A DNA stretch of 64,000 nucleotides from Nissabacter sp. SGAir0207 (GTDB taxonomy: Bacteria; Pseudomonadota; Gammaproteobacteria; Enterobacterales; Enterobacteriaceae), in contig NZ_CP028035.1 in the NCBI RefSeq assembly GCF_005491205.1, positions 1,984,001 to 2,048,000 of the forward strand, given 5' to 3'. The translations under genes and the position numbers were made by a program. Shown piece after piece: positions 9,063 through 17,683 of the stretch (its first letter is position 1; each line of letters opens with the position of its first letter). The notes below the pieces were generated by a model. It ran no database searches. It worked only from the letters and a program-made list of their open reading frames with translations, and was not told where the DNA came from.

Positions 9063-9079
9063 TGCACCATCAGTGAGCA
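9063..9079. promoter_or_regulatory. NtrC-like enhancer site
   Basis: TGCACC-ATCAG-TGAGCA resembles the NtrC site TGCACC-N5-GGTGCA, with a perfect left half and four of six bases in the right half. It lies about 195 bases upstream of the predicted guaD start site, within the normal range for RpoN activators. Confidence 0.45.
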
Positions 9080-9250
9080 AGGATGAGAAATTAAGATTTT
9101 GGCGGAGGCTAAAATTTTTTCGGCATAATCCGACACATTTTTACTGCCGTCCGTTGGCGGTGGCGCATCTCTTGCTGGCCGGCTTTCTGGTGGAAAAATA
9201 AAGCTCTGCCGCGGGCTGGCCGGGGCGCAGTATGGGCGGCGGTGCACCGG

Positions 9251-9278
9251 TTGACGCAAAAGGCGGATCGGCTATGCT
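9251..9278 (+). promoter_or_regulatory. Predicted sigma-70 promoter of the MFS exporter
   Basis: TTGACG (9251-9256) is followed after 16 bases by TATGCT (9273-9278). Transcription would begin near 9285, ahead of the leader ORF at 9321. Confidence 0.5.
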
Positions 9279-9320
9279 CAAGGCTCTTTTTTACCCTTCC
9301 ACTCTATAAAAGGCGGTGCT

Positions 9321-9365
9321 ATGTCCGGTGAACGCAAGGCGTGGTTAGCGGGGTGGCGGCAATGA
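9321..9365 (+). CDS. Possible 14-residue leader peptide
   Basis: An ATG at 9321, preceded by AAGGCGG at good spacing, opens a 14-codon frame (MSGERKAWLAGWRQ). Its stop TGA overlaps the ATG of the exporter gene as ATGA. The stop-start overlap suggests translational coupling or a regulatory leader. It is visible only as sequence; expression is unproven. A sequencing or evolutionary frameshift at the start of the exporter is an alternative. Confidence 0.35.
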   Translation: MSGERKAWLAGWRQ

Positions 9366-10816
9366 GAGGCCGAGTGTCCGGGGAGTTGGCCCTGCCGCTG
9401 CTGGTTGCCGGTGCCTTTTTTATGGAAAACCTCGACGCCACGGTGATCGTCACCGCGCTGCCGCAGATGGCACAGGCGTTCGGCGTGCGGGCGGTTGACC
9501 TGAACATTGGCGTCTCCGCCTATATCCTGACGCTGACGGTGTTTATTCCCGCCAGCGGCTGGATCGCCAACCGCTTTGGCGCGCGCCGGGTGTTCAGCTG
9601 TGCGCTGCTGCTGTTTACCTTCGCTTCGATCCTGTGCGCCCTGAGCGCCAGCCTGATGACCTTTACCGCCGCCCGCATGGTGCAGGGCTTCGCCGGCGCG
9701 CTGATGGTGCCGGTCGGCCGGCTGGTGGTGCTGCGCAATACGCCAAAGTCAGGGCTGATCCGCGCCATCGCCACCATCACCTGGCCGGGGCTGGTGGCAC
9801 CGATACTGGGGCCAGCGGTCGGCGGCTTCTTTACCACCTACGCCTCCTGGCACTGGATCTTCCTGCTCAATGTGCCGCTCGGGCTGGTGGCATTCTGGCT
9901 GAGCCTGCGGCTGGTGCCCAACGAGGCGGGCGATCGCTCGGTGCCCTTTGATGTGCGCGGCTTTATGCTGTGCGGGCTGGCCTGCTTTGGGCTGATGTTT
10001 GGGCTGGATCTCTTCAACCACGCTGCCGAGCGGCTGTGGCTGCCGGTGGCCTGTCTGGCGGGCAGTGCGTTGCTGGGAGTACTGGCGGTGCGCCACGCCC
10101 GTAGCGCGCCCTTCCCGCTGCTCGATCTGTGGGCGCTGCGGTTGAAAAGTTACGCTGTCACACTGTACGGCGGCACCCTGTTCCGCATCGCGATTGGCGC
10201 GGTGCCCTTCCTGCTGCCGCTGATGTTCCAGCTGGCCTTTGGCATGAGCGCCTTTAGCGCCGGGCTGCTGGTGCTGGCGGTATTTGCTGGCAATCTGGCG
10301 ATGAAGCCCTTTACCTCTGCCATTCTTTACCGCTTCCCGTTCCGCACCACCCTGTGGGTCAATGGCACGCTCAACGCCCTGACCATCTTTGCCTGCGCGC
10401 TGCTGACACCGGAGACGCCGACGCTGCTGGTGGTGCTGCTGCTGTTCGTCAGCGGCCTGACGCGCTCAATGCAGTTCACCGCGCTCAATACCCTGGCCTT
10501 CGCCGAAGTGCCGCAGCCGCACATGAGCGGGGCCAATACCCTGCTGAATATGGCGCAACAGCTCGGCAGTGGGCTGGGGATCGCCATCGGCGCGCTGGCG
10601 CTGCGCAGCGGCGAGTGGCTGACGCCCGCCGCCACCGGAGAGGCGTTGACCGCCTTCCACTTCGCCTTTATGGTGATTGGCCTGCTGGCACTGTTGGCGG
10701 TGGCGGATGCCTTTACCCTCAGCCCGGCCGCCGGGAATGAGGTGCGACAGAAAAAATTGCAGGAGGCCAGCGCCGGGGAGACCAAAAACCCGTGCAACAC
10801 CCCGGCCTCCAAATAA
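9362..10816 (+). CDS. MFS drug-exporter-type transporter (DHA2-like)
   Basis: This 484-residue membrane protein has the first helix with the motif NLDATVIVTALPQMA, typical of the EmrB/QacA branch of the major facilitator superfamily. About 14 hydrophobic segments follow, with RxVQGFAGALMVPVGR in helix 4 and LGPAVGGFF in helix 5. I placed the start at the ATG at 9362, which the leader ORF overlaps; upstream codons in this frame include only a GTG at 9341. The substrate is unknown. Position next to guaD does not by itself imply purine transport. Confidence 0.82.
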   Translation: MRGRVSGELALPLLVAGAFFMENLDATVIVTALPQMAQAFGVRAVDLNIGVSAYILTLTVFIPASGWIANRFGARRVFSCALLLFTFASILCALSASLMTFTAARMVQGFAGALMVPVGRLVVLRNTPKSGLIRAIATITWPGLVAPILGPAVGGFFTTYASWHWIFLLNVPLGLVAFWLSLRLVPNEAGDRSVPFDVRGFMLCGLACFGLMFGLDLFNHAAERLWLPVACLAGSALLGVLAVRHARSAPFPLLDLWALRLKSYAVTLYGGTLFRIAIGAVPFLLPLMFQLAFGMSAFSAGLLVLAVFAGNLAMKPFTSAILYRFPFRTTLWVNGTLNALTIFACALLTPETPTLLVVLLLFVSGLTRSMQFTALNTLAFAEVPQPHMSGANTLLNMAQQLGSGLGIAIGALALRSGEWLTPAATGEALTAFHFAFMVIGLLALLAVADAFTLSPAAGNEVRQKKLQEASAGETKNPCNTPASK

Positions 10817-10889
10817 GCCGTACGCGCCCTGTAGCGGGTATGATGAGACGTTGCCTGCCAAGGCGAATAACTTGTTGAGGAATATGGAT

Positions 10890-11639
10890 ATGATCATTCT
10901 GGTTACCGGCGCGACCGCCGGGTTTGGGGAAGCCATCACACGCCGTTTCATCCGCGAAGGCCACAAGGTGATCGCCACTGGCCGCCGTCAGGAGCGTCTG
11001 GATGCGCTGAAGGAGGCACTGGGGGATCAGGTGCATGTGGTGCAGCTCGACGTGCGTGATCGCGCCGCCATCGATGAGATGCTGGCCAGCCTGCCCGAGG
11101 CGTGGCGCGAAGTGGACGTGCTGGTGAACAACGCCGGTCTGGCGCTGGGGCTGGAGCCAGCGCACCGCGCCAATAGCGATGACTGGGAGACGATGATTGA
11201 CACCAACACCAAGGGGCTGGTGTTCATGACCCGCGCCCTGCTGCCGGGCATGGTGGAGCGCCAGCGCGGCCACGTGATCAACATGGGTTCGATTGCCGGT
11301 AGCTGGCCCTATCCGGGCGGCAACGTCTATGGCGCGACCAAGGCGTTTGTTAAGCAGTTCAGCCTCAACCTGCGCGCCGATCTGGCGGGCACCGCAGTGC
11401 GCGTGACCGACATCGAGCCGGGTCTGGTGGGCGGCACCGAGTTCTCCAACGTCCGTTTCAAGGGCGATGATGAGAAAGCCAGCAAGACCTACGACAATGC
11501 CAACCCGCTGATGCCGGATGACATTGCCGAGTCTGTCTACTGGTGCAGCACCCTGCCAGCGCACGTCAATATCAACCGGCTGGAGATCATGCCAGTCAGC
11601 CAATCCTTCTCCGCGCTGAATATCCACCGCGAAGGGTAA
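10890..11639 (+). CDS. ydfG: NADP-dependent 3-hydroxy acid dehydrogenase YdfG
   Basis: YdfG is a short-chain dehydrogenase that oxidises L-allo-threonine, serine and 3-hydroxypropionate-type substrates in the cytoplasm. The 249-residue product begins MIILVTGATAGFG, the nucleotide-binding motif, and has NNAGLALG, catalytic Ser in GSIAGSW and the YGATK motif. I start at 10890 because GAGG is nine bases upstream; the ATG six bases earlier is too close. Length equals the E. coli protein within one residue. In E. coli it is divergent from dcp. Confidence 0.95.
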   Translation: MIILVTGATAGFGEAITRRFIREGHKVIATGRRQERLDALKEALGDQVHVVQLDVRDRAAIDEMLASLPEAWREVDVLVNNAGLALGLEPAHRANSDDWETMIDTNTKGLVFMTRALLPGMVERQRGHVINMGSIAGSWPYPGGNVYGATKAFVKQFSLNLRADLAGTAVRVTDIEPGLVGGTEFSNVRFKGDDEKASKTYDNANPLMPDDIAESVYWCSTLPAHVNINRLEIMPVSQSFSALNIHREG

Positions 11640-11646
11640 CGCCGGT

Positions 11647-11669
11647 GCGGGGCCTCACCGCCCCGCGCT
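11647..11669. terminator. Hairpin between convergent ydfG and ynfA
   Basis: A GC-rich stem GCGGGGC/GCCCCGC (11647-11653 with 11660-11666) with a six-base loop lies between the two convergent genes. It is followed by only a short T run (GCTTT), so efficiency is uncertain. Confidence 0.5.
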
Positions 11670-11996
11670 TTACGCGCCGCGCCAGCCGGAGACGATGATC
11701 AGCATCCCGGCCAGCGCCACCAGCGCGCCCAGCCAGTCCGTCACCCCCAGCCGCACCCCATCCACCAGCCGCAGCCAGACCAGCGCCGTACAGACGTAGA
11801 CCCCGCCATAGGCGGCATAAACCCGCCCGCTGGCCGCCGGGTGCAGCGTCAACAGCCAGACAAACAGCATCAGGCTGAGCGCCGCCGGTAGCAGTAGCCA
11901 GACACTGGCCGCTTTTTTTAACCAGAGGTAGGGCAAAAAACAGCCCACAATCTCCGCCAGTGCGGTGGCGAAGAACAGCAATGTGGTTTTGAGCAC
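11670..11996 (-). CDS. ynfA: Inner membrane protein YnfA (UPF0060)
   Basis: This 108-residue protein has four hydrophobic helices and the same length as E. coli YnfA, a UPF0060-family protein distantly resembling small multidrug-resistance transporters. Characteristic segments are [14 protein letters not shown] near the N-terminus, [12 protein letters not shown] in the middle and [15 protein letters not shown] at the end. AGGAGAAAT precedes the ATG. Its biochemical role is not established. Confidence 0.93.
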   Translation of the reverse strand: MLKTTLLFFATALAEIVGCFLPYLWLKKAASVWLLLPAALSLMLFVWLLTLHPAASGRVYAAYGGVYVCTALVWLRLVDGVRLGVTDWLGALVALAGMLIIVSGWRGA

Positions 11997-12062
11997 CCGA
12001 TTTCTCCTTCAATCATCCCTAAACCCGCAGGCAGCGCCACTGCCCAGCAGGAGGTGGAGTGT

Positions 12063-12068
12063 TATAAT
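12063..12068 (+). promoter_or_regulatory. Predicted -10 element of ynfB
   Basis: A perfect TATAAT lies about 80 bases before the start of ynfB. The bases at the expected -35 position (CTGCCC) match poorly, so an activator or another sigma factor may contribute. Confidence 0.45.
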
Positions 12069-12149
12069 TAAGGCGTGCCCCGGATCTGTGGGGCACCCTG
12101 TTGACCGCACGGGCGAAGCCTGCGGCGAATCACTGATAAGGATATGAAA

Positions 12150-12512
12150 ATGACTGAACCCATGATCCCTCGGTGGCGACTCCTCGCGCCGATTGCGCTG
12201 GCAGCCCTGTTTGCCGTCTGGCAGGCACCGGCCGTGGCTGCGACCAACTGCGCCAGCGGCACCTGTATTTTCAACGGCAATGGCGATAATGCCCTCTCCA
12301 ATGAGGAGGCGCGCCAGAACAAAGAGCAGTGGGATGATACCCGGATGTTGCGCAAAAAGGTCAACAACCGTGCCGAGAAGGAGTTCGACAAGTTCGACAC
12401 CGCCATTGACCAGCGCGAAAGCTGTGACAAGAGCATGAACCTGAATGCCTATTGGGAACCGAACACCGAGCGCTGTCTGGATCGCCGCACTGGCCGCCAG
12501 ATTCTGCCGTAA
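12150..12512 (+). CDS. ynfB: Exported protein of the DUF1283 family, YnfB
   Basis: This 120-residue protein begins with a signal peptide (hydrophobic run [14 protein letters not shown], cleavage after AVA-A). The mature part matches E. coli YnfB, with [17 protein letters not shown] and the C-terminal [18 protein letters not shown]. It is presumably periplasmic; no function is known. I chose the second ATG (12150) because AAGG is eight bases upstream, while the ATG at 12144 is only two bases from it. In E. coli speG and ynfC lie between ynfB and ynfD; here they are absent. Confidence 0.92.
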   Translation: MTEPMIPRWRLLAPIALAALFAVWQAPAVAATNCASGTCIFNGNGDNALSNEEARQNKEQWDDTRMLRKKVNNRAEKEFDKFDTAIDQRESCDKSMNLNAYWEPNTERCLDRRTGRQILP

Positions 12513-12596
12513 GGCCCCGGTTGGGCAACTTTTCGATGGCGGGGGCATTGGCTGCGAGCGCGATACCCCGGACTGGCTTTGCTAAAGGATGGAATG

Positions 12597-12905
12597 ATGA
12601 AGAGATCACCACTGATTGCCGCGGCCCTGCTGGCCATGTTACCCCTGGCGGCGCAAGCCTCATGCGAGAGCGTGAAAGCGGACATTACCCAAAAGATCAT
12701 CAATAACGGCGTGCCTGAGTCGGGCTTTACTCTGGATATTGTCCCGAACGATCAGGTCGAGCAGGCTGGCGGACAGGTTGTCGGCCATTGTGAGAACGAC
12801 ACACAGAAAATTGTTTACAGCAAGACCGGCGATGGCAGCAGCGATGCGGCCGCCACCGCCAACCCGCAGACCGGCACCAGCCAGGATGCCGCGCCCGCCC
12901 AGTAA
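12597..12905 (+). CDS. ynfD: Exported protein of the DUF1161 family, YnfD
   Basis: This 102-residue protein has a signal peptide (MKRSPLIAAALLAMLPLAAQA) and a mature domain with the DUF1161 pattern SCESVKADITQKIINNGVP, followed by GFTLDIVPNDQV and VVGHCENDTQKIVY. Two cysteines could form a disulfide in the periplasm. The C-terminal tail is Ala/Thr/Asn-rich and probably disordered. AAGGATGG supports the start at 12597 over the ATG one codon earlier. A strong terminator follows the gene. Function is unknown. Confidence 0.92.
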   Translation: MKRSPLIAAALLAMLPLAAQASCESVKADITQKIINNGVPESGFTLDIVPNDQVEQAGGQVVGHCENDTQKIVYSKTGDGSSDAAATANPQTGTSQDAAPAQ

Positions 12906-12908
12906 TGA

Positions 12909-12940
12909 AGCGAGGGCGCCGCAGGGCGCCCTCGCTTTTT
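12909..12940 (+). terminator. Rho-independent terminator after ynfD
   Basis: A perfect 12-base-pair GC-rich stem (12909-12920 with 12925-12936) with a four-base loop is followed by a run of five T. Confidence 0.85.
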
Positions 12941-12946
12941 CTCTGC

Positions 12947-14434
12947 TCAGGGGCGGCTCCCCTGCGCCTCCGGCTCGGCCGGTCGCTGACTGGCTGGCAT
13001 CAGCCACACCGCCAGCAGCGTCAGCAACGCCATTCCCGCCGACACCATAAACACCCCATGCAACGCCGTCGCCACGCCCTCCACCAGCCCCTGCAACTGG
13101 CCGTTGCCCAGCGCGTCACGCTGTGGCCCCTCCATCAACTGCTGCACCGGGTCGGCCACCCCCGGCAACTGCCGTTGCAGGCTGAGATTGAGCGTCGCGC
13201 CCAACAACGCGGTGCCAAGCGCTGAGCCAATCAGCCGTGAAAACATGGTGGAGGCGGTGGCGATGCCCCGGATCGAGGCGTCGGCGGCATTCTGCACCGC
13301 CACCAAAAAGGTGGTGTTGCTCAGCCCCATGCCCGCCCCGAGGGTGAAGGCCGCCAGCCGCGCCCACCATAGCGTCTGCTCTGGCTGCACCAACAGCAGC
13401 AGCAGGCTGCCCGCGATCATCAGCAGCGCGCCGCACAGCGCGGTAAAGCGGTAGGAGGTGACCAGCATCAGCCGACCACTGAGGGCGCTGGCGAGCGGCC
13501 AGCCAATCGACACCAGCGCCAGCGTCGAGCCAGCCTCCAGCGGCGATCCGCCCATCACCCCCTGCACAAAGGTCGGCAGGAAGGCGCTGATGCCCATCAG
13601 TACCGCGCCCATCACCAGCCCGCCAATGTTGCCCGCGACAATCACCCGGCTGCGCCACAGCGCCAGCGGGAACAGCGGCTCGGCGGTGCGCCGCTCCTGC
13701 CGCACCAGCATCACCGCGCTGCCGATGGCCACCAGCAGCAGCGCCCCGGCCATCCAGCCCAGCGCCTCCGCCTGCAACAGCGCCAACAGCAGCGCCGAGA
13801 CCGCCAGCGTCAGCCAGCCGGTGCCCGCCAGATCGAGGCTGTGTTGCCGCCCGGCCTGCGCCGCGGGCAGATAGCGCGCCAGCATCGCCATCGCCACCAC
13901 GCCAATCGGCACGTTGATCCAGAACACCAGCGCCCAGTTGAAGTGCTCGACAATAAATGCCCCCATCAGCGGCCCGACAATCGCCGAGATGCCCCAGACG
14001 CTCGACAGGTAACCCTGTACCTTGGCGCGCTCCACCGGGGAGTAGACGTTGGCAATGATGGTCGAGGCAATCGGCATGATCGCCCCACCCCCCAGCCCCT
14101 GCAACGCGCGGAAGACGATCAGCCAGATCATTGAGGGCGCGAAGCCGCACAGCACCGAGCCAAGCAGGAAGACCAGCGTACCGATGAAGAACATCCGTCG
14201 GCAGCCATAGAGATCGGCCAGCCGGCCATAGATCGGTACGCTGACCGCCTGGGTCAGTAGGTAGACGGCAAACACCCAGCCCAGCAGCGGGAAGCCGCCC
14301 AGCTCGCCGATGATGGTGGGCATGGCGGTGGCGACGATGGTCACTTCAATCGCCGCCATGAACATCGCCAGCATACAGGCAATCAAGATAAGGGAACGAT
14401 GGGGAACCCGATCCGGTGGGAGAGTCTGTTTCAT
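12947..14434 (-). CDS. MFS multidrug transporter, DHA2 (14-TM) family
   Basis: This 495-residue inner-membrane protein shows the DHA2 signature in helix 1 (AAIEVTIVATAMPTI), GRLADLYGCRRMF between helices 2 and 3, and RALQGLGGGAIMPIAST in helix 4. Hydrophobicity fits 14 helices. The ATG at 14434 (MKQTLPPD) follows GAAGG at short spacing; the longer frame upstream is not credible as protein. The protein probably exports drugs or metabolites by proton antiport, with unknown substrate. It stands alone between ynfD and ynfK, where E. coli has no such gene. Confidence 0.86.
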   Translation of the reverse strand: MKQTLPPDRVPHRSLILIACMLAMFMAAIEVTIVATAMPTIIGELGGFPLLGWVFAVYLLTQAVSVPIYGRLADLYGCRRMFFIGTLVFLLGSVLCGFAPSMIWLIVFRALQGLGGGAIMPIASTIIANVYSPVERAKVQGYLSSVWGISAIVGPLMGAFIVEHFNWALVFWINVPIGVVAMAMLARYLPAAQAGRQHSLDLAGTGWLTLAVSALLLALLQAEALGWMAGALLLVAIGSAVMLVRQERRTAEPLFPLALWRSRVIVAGNIGGLVMGAVLMGISAFLPTFVQGVMGGSPLEAGSTLALVSIGWPLASALSGRLMLVTSYRFTALCGALLMIAGSLLLLLVQPEQTLWWARLAAFTLGAGMGLSNTTFLVAVQNAADASIRGIATASTMFSRLIGSALGTALLGATLNLSLQRQLPGVADPVQQLMEGPQRDALGNGQLQGLVEGVATALHGVFMVSAGMALLTLLAVWLMPASQRPAEPEAQGSRP

Positions 14435-14539
14435 ACACCTTCGCAATTTGCTGTTTTGTTTACTGTCTGAGTATATCAGCCCGCCGCCCACCCGGCGGGG
14501 CGTGCGGCGATTTTTGCGAAGGGTATGCCAAAATGGCGA

Positions 14540-15175
14540 TCAGCGTGGCACGGCGAGCCGGCTGAGGTCGAGCAGATGGCCCAGCTCGCGGCGCTCCGCG
14601 TGCGGCAGGTAGGGAATTTCGCCCAGCAGCGGCGCGTCGATGTTGCGGCTCAGCAGGTGGATGGTTTCGGCATAGTGCGCCAGACAGGGGTTGATGCGGT
14701 TCGCCACCCAGCCCACCAGCGGCAGGCCATCCCGCACGATCGCCTCGGCGGTCAGCAGCGCGTGGCTGATGCAGCCCTGCTTGATGCCCACCACCAGCAC
14801 TACCGGCAACTGTTGCGCCCGCACCCAATCCGCGTAGCAGCGCGTCTCGTCCAGCATCAGCCGCCAGCCGCCGCACCCCTCCACCACCACGCTGTCGGCC
14901 AGCGCCTCCCGCGCGGCCAGCCCGGCGCTGAAGCGCTCAAACAGCGCCGGTTCTGGCGGGTGGGCGTAGATCTCCTCGCCATCCAGCACCAGCAGCGGCT
15001 GCGCCTCCTCCGGTTGCGCGGTGCTGGCGGCCAGGCCACGCGCGGCGGCACTCAGCGCCAGCGGCGTGTAGCTCACCGCACGCTGCCCTTGCGCCGTCAG
15101 CGCCTGAACCAGCGCACGTGAAACAATGGTTTTGCCGACATCCCTGTCGGTGCCGGTGACAAAAAGTGCTGTCAT
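14540..15175 (-). CDS. ynfK: Dethiobiotin synthetase paralogue (BioD2/YnfK)
   Basis: The 211-residue product is an ATP-dependent dethiobiotin synthetase-family protein, which closes the ureido ring in biotin synthesis. It begins MTALFVTGTDRDVGKT, the family P-loop, and has VVVEGCGGW and the GIKQGCISHALLT segment. Position beside mlc is that of E. coli ynfK (bioD2) rather than the bio operon gene. The start at 15175 has GGGAG upstream. The GAGG variant commonly seen at the third motif appears here as GCGG. Confidence 0.92.
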   Translation of the reverse strand: MTALFVTGTDRDVGKTIVSRALVQALTAQGQRAVSYTPLALSAAARGLAASTAQPEEAQPLLVLDGEEIYAHPPEPALFERFSAGLAAREALADSVVVEGCGGWRLMLDETRCYADWVRAQQLPVVLVVGIKQGCISHALLTAEAIVRDGLPLVGWVANRINPCLAHYAETIHLLSRNIDAPLLGEIPYLPHAERRELGHLLDLSRLAVPR

Positions 15176-15318
15176 GAGTTCTCGCTCCCTTGAGCAGTAA
15201 AGCGGCACAGGCCGCGCTATCGAGCCAGTCTAGGGGGCGGCGGTGGGGAGACCTTGAGATAGCTCAAGGTTTTGTTTGGTGAGTATCCATAACTGAGACA
15301 AATATGATCCGGGTGGGG

Positions 15319-16536
15319 TCAGCCCTGCAACAGCTTGACCAGCAGCGAGCCGTTGTAGAGCGCATCCTTGATCAGCGCCGCGCCCGGCATGGTGCCCTGA
15401 TTCTGGAATCGGGTCGCCTCCAGCGCCAGCGGCGCGCTGTAGGCTGGCAGGGATTGCTGGCGGATGCAGCCCATGATCGCCGGGTGCAGGATGGCCGCGG
15501 CGCGGTTCAGCGGCGAGCCAATCAGGATTTTGTCCGGGTTGAACAGGTTGACCATGATCGCCAGAATGCGGCCGACGCTGTTGCCGACGTCAAGAATCAC
15601 GTCGCGCGCCAGCTGGTCGCCCGCCATCGCCGCGTCGCACAGCGACTCCACCGTCAGCGGCATGGCGTGCAGCTGCGAACTCATCGAGACACTCAGCCGC
15701 TGGCGCGCCAGCTCCAGCATGTTCTCAATGCTCGCCACCGTCTCCAGACAGCCGTGGTTGCCGCAGTAGCAGCGCTTGCCGTAGGGATCGACCTGCACAT
15801 GCCCAATCTCCGCCACGCTGCGGCTGCCGCTATGTAGCACCCGCCCGCCGGTGATCACGCCCGCGCCGACGTTATGGTCAATCACCAACTGAATCACATT
15901 CTGCGAGCCGCGCGAGGCACCATACAGCGCCTCGGCCATCGTCCAGGCGCCGATGTCATGCTGCAAATAGACCGGCACCCCGGTGCGCTGCGCCAGCGCC
16001 GGGCCGAGCGGCAGCTCCATCTCCGAGTAGAACGGCATACGGTGGATTACCCCGGCCGGGGCGTCGATGATGCCCGGTGTGGTGATGGCGATGGCGGTCA
16101 GGCGCTCCAGCCGCGGCTGGTGGCGGATAAAGAAGTGATCGATGGCGCACAGCAGGCGCTCCAGCAGCGGCAAATCGCCGGTGGCTGGCAGGGAGACCTG
16201 CTCCTCCACCACCAGTCGACTGCTCAGGTCGCGCAGCGCCAGCGTCAGGTGGCCGGGGCCAATGCGCCCGGACAGGAAGTGCCACGCCTCGGTGTCCAAC
16301 ATCAGCCCTACCGCGGGCCGCCCGCGGCTACCCGGCTCCTGGAACTCCGTCTCCTGTACCAGATGGGCCTCCAGCAGCTCGCGGACGATTTTGGTGATGC
16401 TGGCTGGCGCGAGTTGCGCCCGTTTGGAGAGTTCAATGCGTGAAATGGGGCCAAACTGGTCTATCAGCCGGTATACCGTGCCTGCATTGGTCTGCTTAAT
16501 CTGATCGATATGCCCGGGTAGCCCGTCGACAATCAC
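15319..16536 (-). CDS. mlc: Glucose-responsive global repressor Mlc
   Basis: Mlc is a ROK-family repressor of ptsG, manXYZ, malT and pts genes, and is sequestered by unphosphorylated PtsG. The 405-residue protein has an N-terminal winged helix (residues 14-70, IDQIKQTNAGTVYRLIDQ), a ROK domain with the sugar-kinase-like segment NVGAGVITGG, and the zinc site GHVQVDPYGKRCYCGNHGC. The length is one residue short of E. coli Mlc. The gene lies downstream of ynfL in the same orientation, as in E. coli. Confidence 0.97.
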   Translation of the reverse strand: MIVDGLPGHIDQIKQTNAGTVYRLIDQFGPISRIELSKRAQLAPASITKIVRELLEAHLVQETEFQEPGSRGRPAVGLMLDTEAWHFLSGRIGPGHLTLALRDLSSRLVVEEQVSLPATGDLPLLERLLCAIDHFFIRHQPRLERLTAIAITTPGIIDAPAGVIHRMPFYSEMELPLGPALAQRTGVPVYLQHDIGAWTMAEALYGASRGSQNVIQLVIDHNVGAGVITGGRVLHSGSRSVAEIGHVQVDPYGKRCYCGNHGCLETVASIENMLELARQRLSVSMSSQLHAMPLTVESLCDAAMAGDQLARDVILDVGNSVGRILAIMVNLFNPDKILIGSPLNRAAAILHPAIMGCIRQQSLPAYSAPLALEATRFQNQGTMPGAALIKDALYNGSLLVKLLQG

Positions 16537-16664
16537 TTACTTGCTCCTGCAATTTTTCGCGCCTCGAAATAAATCATATTCGACATGCCGGGCGTTTGGG
16601 AACAAGACGGCAACCATTTGATTGTTTATGTGATTCGCCGCACAGATTCCCGGCGCGAAAGCCT

Positions 16665-17576
16665 CTATTTGGCCAGCAGCCCGCGATCTTCCAGCAGCAG
16701 ATCCAGCAGCGCTTGGGCGGGTGCGGTCAACGGTCGGCGCGCGTGGCTCACCAGCCACACTTGGGTGGCGAAGCGCGGGTCAGCCAGCGGGATATAGCGT
16801 ACGCCGCTGATCTTCAGGCGCATGAAGGAGGCTGGCAGGATGGAGACGCCCAGCCCCGAGGAGACCAGCCCGATGATAGTCATCGCCTCGCCCACCTCCT
16901 GGGTGATGAAGGGGCGAATGCCCGCCTCCGCCAGCAGGTCAAGGATCTCATCATAGAGCGCGGTGCCGACCAGCCGCGAGAAGAAGACAAACGGCTGATC
17001 CGCCAGCGCCTGCACATCCAGCGCCGCCGGTTCGCCAGCCGCCAGCGGGTGATCCTCTGGCAGTACCGCCACCAGCGGTTCGCGCAGCATCAACTGGTAG
17101 TGCAGCGCCTCCGGCAGCACGGTGTTGCGCATCACGCCGAGATCGAGTTTTCCCTCCAACAGCGGGCCAATCTGCTGCTTGGTGTTCAGCTCCTCCATCT
17201 GGATATGCACATGGGGGTGCATCTGGCGGAAGCGGCGCAGGCTGCGCGAAATGCTGCCGATAAAGGGCGAAGAGGAGGTGAACCCGATGGTCAGCTCCCC
17301 CACCTCCCCCCGGTGGATGCGCGCCGCCTTCTCCGCCGCGTCATTGACCTGCGCCAGAATCTGGTAGGCATCACGCAAAAATTGCTCGCCAGCCTGTGTC
17401 AGGCTGACGCTGCGGTTCGTCCGGGAGAGCAATGTGGCACCAATTTGCTGCTCCAGCGTCTGGATTTGCAGGCTCAGCGGCGGCTGTGAGATGCGTAGCC
17501 GCTCCGCCGCCCGGCCAAAGTGCAACTCTTCTGCCACCGCGATGAAGTAACGCAAATGGCGCAGTTCAATGTTCAT
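16665..17576 (-). CDS. ynfL: LysR-family regulator YnfL
   Basis: This 303-residue LysR-type regulator begins MNIELRHLRYFIAVAEELHFGRA, with the helix-turn-helix in residues 18-38 (ERLRISQPPLSLQIQTLEQQ is close by). The effector domain follows from about residue 90. It is divergently arranged with ynfM across about 107 AT-rich bases, the usual layout for a LysR regulator and its target, so YnfL probably controls ynfM. The inducer is unknown. I start at the second of two adjacent ATGs by analogy with E. coli. Confidence 0.92.
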   Translation of the reverse strand: MNIELRHLRYFIAVAEELHFGRAAERLRISQPPLSLQIQTLEQQIGATLLSRTNRSVSLTQAGEQFLRDAYQILAQVNDAAEKAARIHRGEVGELTIGFTSSSPFIGSISRSLRRFRQMHPHVHIQMEELNTKQQIGPLLEGKLDLGVMRNTVLPEALHYQLMLREPLVAVLPEDHPLAAGEPAALDVQALADQPFVFFSRLVGTALYDEILDLLAEAGIRPFITQEVGEAMTIIGLVSSGLGVSILPASFMRLKISGVRYIPLADPRFATQVWLVSHARRPLTAPAQALLDLLLEDRGLLAK

Positions 17577-17683
17577 CATATTTTTAAAGTATCAATTGCA
17601 ATCATTAATATATTAGACAGAAAAATGTGACCTGCCTATGATTTTGTTACACCTGTATGACTCCCCCAACATAAGGATTACCC

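Larger units (their letters stand above)
8833..9361. other. Divergent intergenic region guaD / MFS exporter
   Basis: This roughly 530-base gap holds no convincing gene apart from a 14-codon leader ORF at its right end. A 67-codon minus-strand frame at 9056-9259 has no ribosome site or recognisable product. The gap carries the leftward sigma-54 element, PurR-like and NtrC-like sites, and a rightward sigma-70 promoter, listed separately. Confidence 0.7.

Noticed and set aside
9056..9259. Minus-strand 67-codon ORF in the guaD upstream region
   Set aside because: It has no ribosome site, no likeness to a known protein, and it spans the NtrC-like site.
10148..10160. Near-matS sequence in the MFS exporter gene
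   Set aside because: GTTACGCTGTCAC differs from the consensus at the third base. Only perfect matches were called.
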